A DNA stretch of 64,000 bases from assembly GCF_026210795.1 (NCBI RefSeq), contig NC_089430.1, positions 5,456,001-5,520,000 of the forward strand, given 5' to 3'. The position numbers and the translations under genes were made by a program. The DNA is from Rhizophagus irregularis (lineage: Eukaryota > Glomeromycota > Glomeromycetes > Glomerales > Glomeraceae). Shown here in pieces: positions 36,120 through 47,522 of the stretch (position 1 is the stretch's first letter; every line of letters starts with the position of its first letter). The notes under the pieces are model-generated. The model made no database searches. It was not told the DNA's origin and was given only the letters and a program-made list of their open reading frames with translations.

Positions 36120-37600
36120 ACTATACAAAGATTAGATGCTTTATTCAGTCCTGTTAAGAAAAAAAAATAGAACCAACTTAAAAATTGTTCATTAATTAAA
36201 TAGGTGATTTATAATAAAGTTTAAAAAAATTTCATCGCCAAACATGAAGGATGATATTGTGTCCAATCAGCTGAATTTGACTGGATGTTGCATTTAACGA
36301 AATTGATGCTAAAATCTTTGATTATCGCTAGCAATTTTTTATTATATTTTTTTTTTTTTAATATTTTTAACATTAAAAGTATTAATAAATATGCTGGTAA
36401 CCATCGTCGTACCTGTATTAGAGGATATTAGTGGCCGGAGTTTCATGACGTTTTTAATTCTTCCAACAGGAATATTTAGCAAAACTCTTTAATAATCGGA
36501 ATTGATCGTAAAAATATAAAAATATTAAATATGCTATTAACTTGAAATTGAGAAAAACCAAATTTTTTAATAGGAGTTAACAAATTGTTTATTTACTAGT
36601 CATATACACAAAAAGAGATAAAGAAATTAACAGAACATAGCTCATCAAGAGTAGATAGATATCGAAAATAGCAAGTCACATGTATTTAAGGAGTTAGGTA
36701 AAACTGTCAAGAAATTCTATGATTCTAATTAATAATTTTATTTAATTTGCAATTATAGTTTATAAGGATCCTTTTGACAGATAACAAAGGATATGTTGAA
36801 GCAGCAACCAAAACGGTATCAACAGGAGCGAGTGAAGTACGATTTCTTCAAAAATGAAACCTATAAAAAAAATTATACTATCATCATTTATCAAAGACTA
36901 AATTTGCAAATAAATTTTTTAAGTCGTTTATCGCTTACTCAATCAATGATTCTACTTGTAAAGGAACGCTGATATTTATCTTTTTGAATCCAGGAATAAC
37001 AATTGGCCTTGCTGTAAGTGTGAACAAGAGATCTTCTGGCGGAAAGCCATATTGACAACATATTACACATTGAGTGTAAATATAAAAAATTTTCCAACAA
37101 TATAATTAATTTGTTTTGACAAGAAACCAAATAAGTTATTACATCAATTAAAAAAAATTTAAATAGTTATAAATTTTGAGTTTAAAAAACTATAAACACG
37201 AATATCATGAGCCCAAATTGGTAAACATCTATGCACTTTTTAAGAATATAATTATTTTGATAAAATATTAATAATTACCAATATAATTTCAGGACCCGAA
37301 ACATTTACTACTGTATTAACTGTACGTATTTTTTAAGGGCCGGAATTATGATAATTTCGGGCAGTATTCAAAAAAGGTAATGGATTTGCACAAGGCATTA
37401 TCTATAAAAGGAAAGATTTTTATGATTTTTTTTTTTTGGCGCTGAAACATCAGTATGGTGGTGGTTTTCTTGTATCAACCATATTTAAGCTGTTTTTTTT
37501 TAGATATGAGCTTTATATACTGTTACTAGAAGAAATTATTATGGACTACTTACAGTTCAGAATTCAATCTGAAAAATTCTGAAACAAATAATATTAATAA
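36120..37600. other. AT-rich intergenic DNA with a MITE-end fragment
   Basis: At 37290-37385 AGGACCCGAAA and GGGCCGGAATTATGATAA match words of the MITE family at 27.3 and 49.1 kb. Otherwise nothing that I can support; short frames here look accidental. Confidence 0.4.
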
Positions 37601-37604
37601 TTCA

Positions 37605-37765
37605 ATTTTGATTTATTAAACTGAATATTTACAAATTGATATTTCTTAAAAATTGAAAACGAAAATGGTAAACTTTTGTAGTAATAATTGTAAACTGTTT
37701 TTTATTCATACCTAATTTATATTTCTATCTTTTTATTAGATCAAAATAGCAATAAAATCTATTAT
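37605..37765 (+). pseudogene. Relic of a kinase-gene 3' end (mini-exon plus terminal exon)
   Basis: GATTTATTAAACTGAATATT then ACAAATTGATATTTCTTAA matches the acceptor and coding part of the mini-exons at the 3' ends of genes 1-3, with the acceptor AG lost. About 100 bp on, TTATTAG followed by ATCAAAATAGCAATAAA resembles the start of the terminal exon of gene 1. No kinase domain lies upstream, so it is an orphan fragment. Confidence 0.55.
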
Positions 37766-38035
37766 TCAATTTAACATAGTTGCAGTGAAATTATAAATTT
37801 TGATTTATTATTTTCGATCTAAACATTATCAGAGAAAATTTTACTATATAACTTATTCTGCTTAACAATAATTTTTCCGCAAGGAAGGTTTAAAAATTGT
37901 TTATAAATTTAAACTTAAAATGGAGTAGATATATATTTATGTATATTTTTGCTTTTAATAATTTATTGAATTTCAAATAATAATATTAAATCGAAAAAAT
38001 GGAAAAGGATGACCACCAACATTTTTTAATTATTA
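37695..38035 (+). repeat. Dispersed repeat, copy 1
   Basis: Shares an ordered set of segments with 56140-56395, including TATTTCTATCTTTTTATTAG or its variant, AAATTGTTTATAAATTTA, TATATTTTTGCTTT and AAAAGGATGACCACCAACAT. Copy 1 continues from the kinase 3' relic, so the repeat may derive from the 3' flank of a lost kinase gene. Confidence 0.65.
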
Positions 38036-38698
38036 TTCACGTGTAATGAGAAGTATTAATAAAAAAAAAATTTTTTTTTACTTATTAATTTAGAAATACC
38101 TCGTAAATATTTGAGATATATACTTTATTGAGAGGAGCTAATATTAGAATTTCTCAAAAATTTTACCCCACAGGATTATTAAATATTTTTTTTGCGATTT
38201 TTGCAGATTTTGGAGTCATTATTTCAATTTATAAAATATTCACTGTTTTTTAAATTACTATTTTTAAAAATTATAGTAATATATATTAAAAGTATTTATG
38301 AATAAATTTTTAGACTTAGTATTATTAAAAAAAAGTGGGGCTATTTTTCTCAAATTATGCTAAAATTATGTTAATTTGTGACTTTAAAAGATTATTTGTA
38401 ACATTTTAAATTTTATAAGAAACATATTAAACATTTGAATAATCTCAGTTTTTTTTAATAAAAATTTTAAGCTAATTTGGCTAATAATTTATAGACTTAT
38501 CTATAGGGGAATGATAGATTTTATATGACTTTCCATATTCTTTAATTTATAAGCAAATTTGTAAAATTATGTACTTTATAATAATTACATTAAGATATAC
38601 AGTAAAAATTTCAAGAAATTTGAATAAAAATAGATAAACTTGACTATGTCGTGATTATAGGCGGATCGGCAATTAATGAAATTTAAATTATAATAGGC
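38036..38698. other. AT-rich flank, start of the GTPase-copy upstream region
   Basis: The end of this stretch (38650-38698, GCGGATCGGCAATTAATGAA and following) matches 51500-51545 upstream of GTPase copy B, so it is the distal promoter side of copy A, separated from the gene by the insertion at 38718-40854. Confidence 0.5.
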
Positions 38699-38793
38699 TT
38701 TGTTATTTACTTTATATATATATATTTTTTTATTTTTTAAGCAACTGTAACGCATTTTTCTTTATTAAAGATAGTATATCCAATATCGAAATA

Positions 38794-40112
38794 CACATGC
38801 CGATCAAAAATATCCGGCCACTTTTCAAAATGAAATAAATTTATAAATTTAATATGACAAAAATAAAAATTTAAATAAAATATATTTATTTATGACTCAA
38901 TTTATTAAATTATAAAAAAAATTAATAATATTTAATAATTAATTCTATTGCCATTTGCGGCAATAACTGCTTCAATTCTTTGGGGCATACTATCGATTAA
39001 TTTCTTATAATATTCCGGCGGAATATCCTCCCATGCATCCTTAACATATTTTTCAAGGACTTTAATACTAGATGGTGGTGGAGTACGACGACGTACCATT
39101 ACTTTCATCTCCGACCAAAGATTCTCAATCGGATTTAGGTCAGGGCTTTGTGACGGCCAATTGAGAACCACAATTCCAGCATTTTCACGGGCGGTCATTG
39201 CAATTTTTGAACGGTGTGGTGGGGCATTATCCTCTTGGAAAATTCCGTTACCTTGTGGGAAAAAGTCATGCAAAGTAGGTATGACATAATCATTAATAAT
39301 TTTGGCATGGGTTTGTCCAGTAACTGAACCATTTATCGGAACAATTGGTCCAAGCCCATTCCAGGAAAAACACCCCCAAAACATTTTATTGGGACTATGT
39401 TTTACAGTAACTGCAACACAGTCAGGGTTTAATTCTTCCCCAGGTTCACGCCATACCCTTCCCTGACGGCCTTGTTGAAATTGTGTAAAAGTACTTTCGT
39501 CTGAAAAAAGTACTCTCCTCCACCGTCTTGTTCCCCAGTTTTCATGTGCATGGGCCCATTCGAGGCGAGCTTGACAGTGTGCCTCTGTCATTGCAGGTGT
39601 TTTACGTGGCATACAAGCAGTAAGCCCAACTTTCTTTAGGTTACGACGTATGGTAACAGCAGAAATAGGCTGTTTTGTATGAGCTGTCCAAACTGTTGCA
39701 AGCTTTTTTGTACAAAGCCGACGGTTTTCACCATTTTCTTGAACAAAACTCTTAAGTTCCTGCTGAGCTGTTGAATTTAAAAGTGGAGGACGGCCTGGTT
39801 GTTTTTTTGGTGTTAAGGAATGAGTTTCACGAAGGCGCTTAAGTATATCGTTAACAGTTGTTTTCCCACATCCCAACTGCTTAGCAATTGTGCGACTTGA
39901 TTGTCCACAATTATGACCATAAACAATAGCACCACGTGTTTTTGGGGTAAGTGGCTTCATATTTTTAGAAAGTTCTAGAAAACATAAGGTTTGGGGATAT
40001 GTTTATTATGATTATAAATACAAAATAACGTGTTGATTACGTCATATTAATATGTCATGATCTACATAATTTTGCCAAATCAAAGTGGCCGGATATTTTT
40101 GATCGGCATGTG
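38794..40112 (-). mobile_element. Complete 1319-bp Tc1/mariner transposon
   Basis: Terminal inverted repeats start CACATGCCGATCAAAAATAT at the left and are mirrored exactly at the right over about 31 bases (continuing to CCGGCCACTTT). TA dinucleotides flank both ends (38792-38793, 40113-40114). It holds one full-length transposase frame. The identical ends and unbroken frame suggest a recent, possibly still active insertion. Confidence 0.95.
38932..39960 (-). CDS. Tc1-family DDE transposase, 342 aa
   Basis: Catalyses cut-and-paste transposition of the surrounding element in the nucleus. Residues about 1-50 form a helix-turn-helix (TKTRGAIV-like start, then SSRTIAKQLGCGKTTVNDIL), followed by a GRPPLL AT-hook-like linker. 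The catalytic triad is visible: D in VLFSDESTF, D in FQEDNAPPH and E in NPIENLWSEM, with 34 residues between the last two (DD34E, the Tc1 class). HENWGTRRWRRVLFSDES and WPSQSPDLNPIENLW are family signatures. Length is standard, with no stop or shift. Single exon; the ATG lies 152 bp inside the end of the element. Codon use is more balanced than in host genes. Confidence 0.97.
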   Translation of the reverse strand: MKPLTPKTRGAIVYGHNCGQSSRTIAKQLGCGKTTVNDILKRLRETHSLTPKKQPGRPPLLNSTAQQELKSFVQENGENRRLCTKKLATVWTAHTKQPISAVTIRRNLKKVGLTACMPRKTPAMTEAHCQARLEWAHAHENWGTRRWRRVLFSDESTFTQFQQGRQGRVWREPGEELNPDCVAVTVKHSPNKMFWGCFSWNGLGPIVPINGSVTGQTHAKIINDYVIPTLHDFFPQGNGIFQEDNAPPHRSKIAMTARENAGIVVLNWPSQSPDLNPIENLWSEMKVMVRRRTPPPSSIKVLEKYVKDAWEDIPPEYYKKLIDSMPQRIEAVIAANGNRINY

Positions 40113-40520
40113 TACCTAGACCCGTTCCGTGTAAACACGAAACCAATCTATAACAGAGCGATCTATCCTAATACAATAAAAAACACAAAAGAAATAAATA
40201 AAAAAAAAACAAATCCGTATAAATCTAAACTAACAATGGACCTAACTAAAATAACAACTTAAAAAAAAAGAAAATAACTAATCTAAGAAACTAAAATTAA
40301 AAGAAGCTCTTGCTAATCTAGTAAAAAAAAACTATGTAACTAATGTTTAGGTCGAACGCTTCCCCACATTTAGTTCCTTATCTAAACCATAATTACTCCT
40401 AGCTAATTTATTACATCTTATCGCTCATTTGTTATTGGAATATATTTTTTACGTTAAATCACGTGGCTTCGATTATAAGATACAAAATTCTCAGCCGATA
40501 CTTCCTACCTAAATTCTTCT
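40113..40520. other. Remainder of the retro-inserted block between Tc1 and its ORF fragment
   Basis: Mixed, moderately AT-rich sequence that belongs to the inserted block of 38718-40854. No coding frame that I can support on its own. Confidence 0.4.
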
Positions 40521-40873
40521 TTATTCTTTTATTTTCTTCTTCCTCACTTCCTCAATTCTTTGGATTTCGTTTCGTGACGGCGACTCCACAATCGGTCGTT
40601 TCTCTCCAACTTCTATTTCATCCGTCTTACGATTTTCATCCTTCAGTCTGTTTTTAAATTCATCGTTGAGCGTTGGTGTATTCTTACAAAATTCCGCCAA
40701 ACTGATGATTTTGTGACCAAAAAGGAAGAAATTATTCGTTTTCATCAACCATGTTTTTAGCGTTTCCAGTTTCGAATCTAACCCATTCTCCATTCTCATC
40801 TCTTGTGTCGTATCTATATTGATTGTCTGCCATTCAATTCCATTAGATGTCTGGTTTGTTATTTACTTTATAT

Positions 40874-41081
40874 TTATTTATTCAAACATTTCGATTTATA
40901 TCTTATGATGTAGAAAATTAGCATGTGATCGACCATCGATCATTGCACCCTTGTTATCCAGATTTAGAAAGTAAGGATGCACAAATATATCATATGATCA
41001 TAAATAGGCAATCTCTTACCGAAATTATTTCTGTCCTTTGAGAAGGGAAACATTCGTTCATCTAGAGCTAGTGGAAGTGAA
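40874..41081 (+). promoter_or_regulatory. Upstream region of GTPase copy A with conserved boxes
   Basis: CTTGTTATCCAGATTTAG at about 40950 is shared, with one or two changes, by the orphan promoter (49910), copy B (51803) and copy C (56524). A further box CTATCCTCGAA found in the other three is missing here. The region also has GATCGA words, common to the copies. Confidence 0.55.
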
Positions 41082-42269
41082 ATGGAGAACGCTAATTTTG
41101 GTAGTAATATTATTATTACATTATTATTACGGCATTTTCTTTCTTTTTTTTTCTTTTGATAAAGATTCATAATGTTCAAACTTACTTTTAATAAATAAAT
41201 TGACTAGCATTAAGAAATAGACGACGTCAACCTCCTGTACAACCTCAACCTATTGTTAATAATACTATTTATGATATTGCTTGTGACCAGTTTACTAGAT
41301 TTATTAGACAAATTAGTCAACATAAACAAAAAATTGTTTATGGGTCGATTTTAATTGGTTTAATTTTTATATATGTAAGAAATTATTCTTAAGAAAAATT
41401 TTAATAATAATTTACATTAATTTTCATTAACAACTTTATATATTTGAATTTACTTCAAAGAAATATTACAGTTTCAACATCCCGAAACCGACTCAATTAC
41501 CATTATCGGATATTAACGCACCAGCTATACTCTTAATTGGAAAAACGGGTATGCCTTGATATCATACCTTTCTTTTTAATTAATTAACTTTTTTTCATTA
41601 AGAATATAATTATACATTTACTTGAAAGGCTCTGGCAAAAGTACGCTAGGAAATTTATTGTTGGGAACCTATGAAGATGAAAAACCGACTTTCAAATTCT
41701 CTGATAGCTTTGTAAGTAAAAAAAATGAATGTACTCGAGTTTAAATAATTTCGTTTATATTAGTTTCTAATTCCCAAAATTATTAGTCAGCCGTTACTCA
41801 GAACTCTAGTATTGCGAGGATTCAAATTGGTAATGAAATTTATAACATTATCGATACGCCAGGAATTTTTGACACTGATAACCCCAACGAAGTTGTCCTA
41901 GAAAAAATTGCTCGAACCATCCAAAAATGTGCTTATGGGATTAAGGCCATATTATTCGTAATTGGTGAGTGAGAATAGAGATTATATTCATGATAGAGAG
42001 GTGTATATATTAAAATATTTAAAATGTTTATAGAAGCAAAACGGTTCACGATAGAACAAAAGGAAATGGTCGACAGAATAAAATTATTTCTAGGAGATGG
42101 GTCTCTTCAATACATGATTTCTGTCTTTTCGCATTGTAGCCGTAAGCAGACCGAAGATCCTGAATATTTTAGAAAGTTTTCTTGGAATCCAGAAATGAAG
42201 GCTTTCGTCAATTCCATGGGTAATCGGTGGGCTATTTCTCCGAATCCAGAAAATTACCCTCCTAATAAT

Positions 42270-43490
42270 CCTGTACGTAAACAACGTCTTGGAGATTTAC
42301 AAAATCATATCGTCTCTATAGATGGAAAGTATACGAATGAACTATTCGAAAAGGTCCAGAAAGAACAGGAAGAAAATGAAAGAAAAACGAGAGAAGAGGA
42401 AGTGAAGCGACAAAAAGAATACGATGAAAATAAAAGGAGAGAAGGCGAAGCCATTGCAAGGAAGATTTATGATAAGAATAGAGCAGAAGACGAGAGAAAA
42501 GCAGAAGAAAGACGAATAATGGAAATTAAATATATTAAGGATGCTTTACTTGGACAAATAAATATATTAGTTGAGAAAGTAGCCAATCTTACCAAGGATA
42601 ATGAGAACCTTAAAGAGAAAGTAGCCAATCTTACCAAGGAACACGAAAAGGCTGAACGCGAAAAGGCTGAACGCGAAAAGCCTGAACGCGAAAAGACTGA
42701 ACGTGAAAAGGCTGAACGCGAAAAGGCTGAACACGAGAAGAATCAGAGTTGTTTCGGGCTTGAGACACAAGTCGAACTTGAATCAGGAAAGATTGTTCAA
42801 ATGTCAGAACTTAAAACAGGAGATCGGGTGTTATCAAACATAAGAAATGGTATTGCTGAATACTCTGAAATTTATCTTATTAACCTGTACGTAAACAACG
42901 TCTTGGAGATTTACAAAATCATATCGTCTCTATAGATGGAAAGTATACGAATGAACTGCTCGAAAAGGTCTGGAAAGAACAGGAAGAAAATGAAAGAAAA
43001 ACGAGAGAAGAGGAATTGAAGCGACAGAAAGAATACGACGAAAATAAAAGGAGAGAAGGCAAAGCCATTGCAAGGAAGATTTATGATAAGAATAGAGCAG
43101 AAGACGAGAGAAAAGCAGAAAAAAGACGAAAAATGGAAATTAAATATATTAAGGATGCTTTACTTAGACAAATAAATATATTAGGTGAGAAAGTAGCCAA
43201 TCTTACCAAGGATAATGAGAACCTTAAAGAGAAAGTAGCCAATCTTACCAAGGATAATGAGAACCTTAAAGAGAAAGTGGCCAATCTTACCAAGGAACAC
43301 GAAAAGGCTGAATGCGAAAAGGCTGAACACAAGAAGAATCAGAGTTGTTTCGGGCTTGAGATACAAGTCGAGCTTGAATCAGGAAAGATTATTCAAATGT
43401 CAGAACTTAAAACAGGAGATCGGGTGTTATCAAACATAAGAAATGGTATTGCTGAATACTCTGAAATTTATCTTATTGCTCACATTGAAA
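42270..43490 (+). repeat. 614-bp tandem duplication in GTPase copy A
   Basis: CCTGTACGTAAACAACGTCT starts at 42270 and again at 42884, and the following sequence is repeated with small changes up to the Hint start. 614 is not a multiple of three, so the first copy runs into a stop at 42935 while the second stays open to 43810. Within each copy shorter coding repeats occur (EKVANLTKDNENL and AEREK units). Confidence 0.9.
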
Positions 43491-43999
43491 AACTCGAGTA
43501 TGAAGAAAAGTTTGCTAAAGTCAGCTTTATTAGATCAGATGGATCTAAAGGCATTTTATTTATTAGATTTTATTGTGATTTACTAAAGTTAAATTATTTA
43601 TTTATATCATATTTTTACTTTTTTTTAGGTCAATTACGGCTTACAACTACTCATTATGTCTTTGATGAAAATTTATCAATTATATTCGCCAAAGATCTAC
43701 GTCCCGGAGAAACAAAGATATTGGTATCAGATGATAACAATAAACTAGTTTCGGTCTTTGTAGATGATGTGACAATCGTAAGTTTTAATCTATACTCAAT
43801 CTTTTATTAGTATAATAAAATTACTTTTCTTGATAATTAATTACATTTATATTTTAAACAGGAGATGTATGATAAGTGCATTAGTTTCTACACACGAGCT
43901 GGGTCAGTTATCGCTGATGGTGTACAAACGCTCATGGATTTGGTTTTTTTACCAGTTCGTTTGTGGACTTATATTATACCAAGAGAAGAACGGCTTCGT

Positions 44000-44185
44000 C
44001 CATATGTTCAGTTCTTAGAAACTATATACCTTTTATTTATAAATACTATGGAAAAAGGCAAACGACTTATTGAAAACTTAATATCTTCGGTTCCATATGT
44101 TCAGTTCTTAGAAACTATATACCTTTTATTTATAAATACTATGGAAAAAGGCAAACGACTTATTGAAAACTTAATATCTTCGGTA
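44000..44185 (+). repeat. Two tandem 93-bp coding repeats
   Basis: CCATATGTTCAGTTCTTAGA starts at 44000 and 44093, each followed by the same 31-codon segment ending GKRLIENLISSV. The duplication keeps frame and extends the hydrophobic C-terminal helix of copy A; copy C has a single unit. Confidence 0.92.
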
Positions 44186-44483
44186 CAAAATTGTAAATAA
44201 ATTTGGTTTAGATGATAATATTTTCTTTATTAAAGTAAAGTAATCTAAATAATGATATTTTGTTAATAAATTAATTTATTCGAAAATTTTATGTACGAAC
44301 AATTTTTGGTGTGACTTGAAGAAATTATAAGTAATTAGAAATAAAACTACAAAATGATTAATGTCATATCTATATAATTAAAAAAATGGTGCGGTAATTT
44401 GGTTTGTTATTAATAATAAGAGACTAATCTAACATTTTATAATAAAAACTTTATTGAGTACGTCATAAAATGCAGTAGATGTA

Positions 44484-45051
44484 CAGTGGGTTGCCAAAAG
44501 TGACCGACCGCCTAAAAATTAATAAAATCAGTTATTTTCATTAACAATTTTATGCTTATTTTAAAATTAGAAATATAACAACTATTTTAAAGTATTTTTA
44601 TACTTAATTAATAATAAAATTGTGTATAAATAATTAATTTTAATGTGATGCCAAAAATCGATTTTTCAACTAAAAATTAGCTTATTTTCAAAAAATCAGA
44701 AAAATTCGATAAAATTTCACCAAAATTCATGATTTAAAAGCAGATTTTTCCAAGAATTGCTGATTAAAATTTTCTGATTTTTTGAAAATAAGCTAATTTT
44801 TAGTTGAAAAATCAATTTTTGGCATCTATTCTACTCTAGCTACTCTGGTTAAAAAGTCATTTTTTTTTCATATTAAAATTAAATATTTATGCACAATTTT
44901 ATTATTAATTAAATTAATTAAGTATAAAAATACTTCAAAATAGGCCAATAGGGTTTTTATATTTCTAATTTTAAAATAAGTATAAAATTGTTAATGAAAA
45001 TAACTGATTTTATTAATTTTTAGGCGGTCGGTCACTTTTGGCAACCCACTG
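44484..45051. mobile_element. 568-bp foldback MITE
   Basis: Starts CAGTGGGTTGCCAAAAGTGA; the right end is the reverse complement, and complementarity continues inwards through most of the element (for example CTAAAAATTAGCTTATTTTC near 44680 against its complement near 44790). TA flanks both ends (44482-44483, 45052-45053). It has no gene. The matching flank of copy C (59335-59400) lacks it, which shows the empty site. Confidence 0.9.
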
Positions 45052-46161
45052 TATTATAAACTCTATCACATTTATCATATTCCAAATTAACCAAACGAAT
45101 CTGATTAGGTTTGTTTGATATCAGTTCTTTACGCTTAAATTTATTAAGCAATTTATGTGGTTAGGTAGCAGAAGGTTTATTAGTGTATAATTAAACAATA
45201 TATTAAACAATGTATCAAAATTATCCGATCAGACGTGTTGTATAGCGCTGTACGTCGGCATATACTTCCAAACACGAATAAAGGATTTCACTTGATAAAA
45301 AACTATCAATTTATAACTTAAATAAAAACTTTATTTATTCCCTTACTTTACTACAAGAAAATTGACCTATATTTATAATAAATTATACATATACTAATAA
45401 ATTTAACATATCTACTATGTATAATATGACTAACATGTTCAATACGTTGATCATAACCAACATGTTAATTAGGTTCGACATGTTAATCATGTTCGGCATA
45501 TTAATTATGTCTGACATGTTAATCATGTTAAACATTTGCAACATCGATAAATTTCGGAGTGGCACATGATGATCACATGACAATAGGCTATGTATAATAA
45601 ATACATTGTTAATTATTGATAATTATAGGCATGCCTAACATTCCGAGCCTTGGTATAATTTATAAAAAAAAAAATAGAGTATAACTCTAATATTGACATT
45701 ATCAAATTTTGAGTGTGTATTTAATGAATAAATATTATAATCAAAACCTCTACTTATAAATTACCATATAAAACTTGATGAATTAAATAATGTATTAAAT
45801 ATTTATTCTGTTGCATGTTCAAAATTGGCAAAAATTGGTAAAGTTATTGTTAACTAGGAACCTCCCTCAATGATTCATCAAACGATTTGATTGGCTAAAA
45901 AAGCTATATTTCCTAATTTGTGGCATGTTTTCTCATGTTGATGCCATTTTTATTTATTTTTGCTTCAATTGATTGAAATTCTTAGGCATTATCTCAATCA
46001 CTTACCGATCTCATTGAGAGAAGTGCTTGAGAACGGCCTTAATCGACTGCAATCAAGGAATCGAAGATGTGTGGATCAAAAATTGATTAACCTTTGATTA
46101 ATCACGTGAAATCAATTTTTTTACTCAATTTAAACGTTGGACGTTTATATCACCATTAGAG
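45052..46161. other. 3' flank of copy A, duplicated at 59390-59770
   Basis: Ordered matches to the flank of copy C: CATATTCCAAATTAACCA (45077 and 59388), GAGCCTTGGTAT (45647 and 59484), AACCTTTGATTAATCACGTG (46089) against ACCTTTGATTGATCACGTGC (59709). No coding sequence supported. Confidence 0.6.
45425..45545 (+). repeat. Imperfect short tandem repeat of ACATGTTAATCATGTT
   Basis: About six degenerate units of 15-24 bp built on ACATGTTAAT/CATGTTCG. Absent from the matching flank of copy C, so it expanded after the duplication or was lost there. Confidence 0.7.
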
Positions 46162-46358
46162 GCTCTTTTCAAAAACTCTTTCCCTTTCCATTTTTTTTAT
46201 TAAAATCTGCAGTAAACAAATTTTCTTACCTTAAAAAAAGGAAAAAATTTTTTTGAGAGGCGAGGACCCTGGGACGGCCTCTACGGAAAGGTTCCCTCTC
46301 ACTTTACCTGTCCCTTGAAAGAGTCAGAGATGGAATATAAAACTATCTCTATAGTAAT

Positions 46359-47522
46359 ATGCCTATAGAGGCTATTTCTTTACGTTCTTTTCAAAAAAAT
46401 GTCCAAAAAATTCCTTCTCCTAATGAATATAGTTTTAGTATTTCAGTAAAAAAATTTCACGTGAAAAATAATAACCGTACCGGTTATAACAAGATTTATG
46501 AATTCAGGCGTTCAAAAAGTTACTTTTTTGAGCTGGCCAATCAATTTTCAGGCACCAATGATATTCACCTTACTATTCACACAAACATGAATACTACCCC
46601 TATTCGGTATACATCATCAAGTCCTTTTCCAAACACAAAATTTAAAATTATTAAAATGCTCACGCACTTTTTTTCTCTACAACGAGTCATTCCACGTAGA
46701 ATACAACAGAAATATTTCAACCTTATTTGCCAAAAATTATTAGAGCGCTTAAACATTATCCGGTCACGTGCCAGCAATATTTTTCTACCTGATAATGAAG
46801 AGCATTATCGCTTTAGAAGTCTAATTCACAACAAAACTTCTAAAACTTTCTTCAACTTCTCGTACAAAAGATATCGTTTTCACTTCGGCCTTTATGTACC
46901 TTGTCAATCTCTAATGAGCTTGAAAAAGTCTAACGACATACACCTTTGTTGTACCCCTAGTCCTTTTGTGATGACTAATGATCAACATGCATGCATCGAC
47001 CATCAAAAAGTTTTTTTTAGAAATCGCCTTTATCATTTTATTAAACAAAATAATCGCGAAGATTCACCTTTGGTGAATTTTAAATCTTCACACGCCAACA
47101 AAATCTTCAACGAATGGAACGAGGGCACAGAAAAATGAATTTTTTCACGATGCTTCAGTATTGAATACTCTATGAAATATATGGCTACTAGTAACAAAAA
47201 TGTCATACACAAACAATACCGTTATATGTACTCTAAACGGATGTTTGATCTCAAATTCATACCTTCTCCTAATCCGTGCACCAAAAAGAAACAGATGAAT
47301 CATTTTAATCGCAAATGCAATAGAGTTTTTAATACACGCTACGACTCGGCCTGTGTTAGTTTCAGAGAGAAACTTAAAGCCACTAGAAATAATCATTTTC
47401 TTTTTCACAAATCTCAAACTGTTCATAAACTTATTTCACACCTTAAATACTTATCCACATCAGATATTCCTAATATTACTGATCACCCCTTCAAAGTTCC
47501 GTTCTACGTACCTCTAGGTTAA
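46359..47522 (+). pseudogene. Unknown basic ORF of the retro-inserted element, one in-frame stop
   Basis: 46359-47138 begins MPIEAISLRSFQKNVQKIPS and ends EWNEGTEK at a TGA (47136-47138); the same frame continues with SIEYSMKYMATSNKNV and is open to 47522 (ending VPFYVPLG). Rich in Lys, Arg, Asn, Phe and His, with few acidic residues; no domain recognised. Codons ending in C are more frequent than in host genes nearby. Either a protein of 259 aa with a separate downstream frame, or one longer protein broken by a nonsense change. Confidence 0.5.

Larger units (their letters stand above)
38718..40854 (-). mobile_element. Retro-inserted block with 19-bp target duplication, interrupted by a Tc1 element
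   Basis: TTTGTTATTTACTTTATAT occurs at 38699-38717 and again at 40855-40873, a 19-bp direct repeat that looks like a LINE-type target-site duplication. The left edge is T-rich (a poly-A tail on the minus strand), so the inserted copy reads leftwards. Without the nested Tc1 it is about 0.8 kb. On the minus strand 40799-40521 gives a 92-codon frame (start LDSKLETLKTWLMKTNNFF region, end EEVRKKKIKE) of unknown family, possibly an ORF fragment of the donor element. The uninterrupted upstream region of the other copies supports an insertion. Confidence 0.65.
41082..44200 (+). pseudogene. AIG1-like GTPase-Hint fusion, copy A, decayed
   Basis: Exon-like parts: 41082-41100, 41208-41374 (membrane segment GSILIGLIFIY), 41461-41548 (LLIGKTG), 41629-41711 (SGKSTLGNLL, completing the P-loop), 41787-41964 (IIDTPGIFDTD, the G3 motif), 42034 onwards (EAKRFTIEQKEMV, coiled coil, then Hint start CFGLETQVELESGK), 43629-43777 (LRLTTTHYVFDENLS), 43862-44200. 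Defects: the position of the start codon used by the other copies is changed, leaving a later ATG; a 614-bp duplication inside the large exon shifts the frame; the donor before 43629 is GC rather than GT although the intron is open in frame; the last exon lacks the LCSCYDQCPPS stretch, so the final Hint cysteine is gone; and it ends with a 31-codon tandem repeat. Possibly still transcribed. Confidence 0.75.

Noticed and set aside
36939-37130. Minus-strand frame of 63 codons
   Set aside because: Short, no motif, and no matching copy; not supported.
42567-43366. Minus-strand frames opposite the coiled coil of GTPase copy A (also 53294-53482 and 58184-58504)
   Set aside because: Ser/Phe/Leu-rich shadows of a Lys/Glu-rich coiled coil.
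45383-45583. Minus-strand frame with repeated Asn-Met-Leu words
   Set aside because: It is a translation of a short tandem repeat that is missing from the duplicated block.
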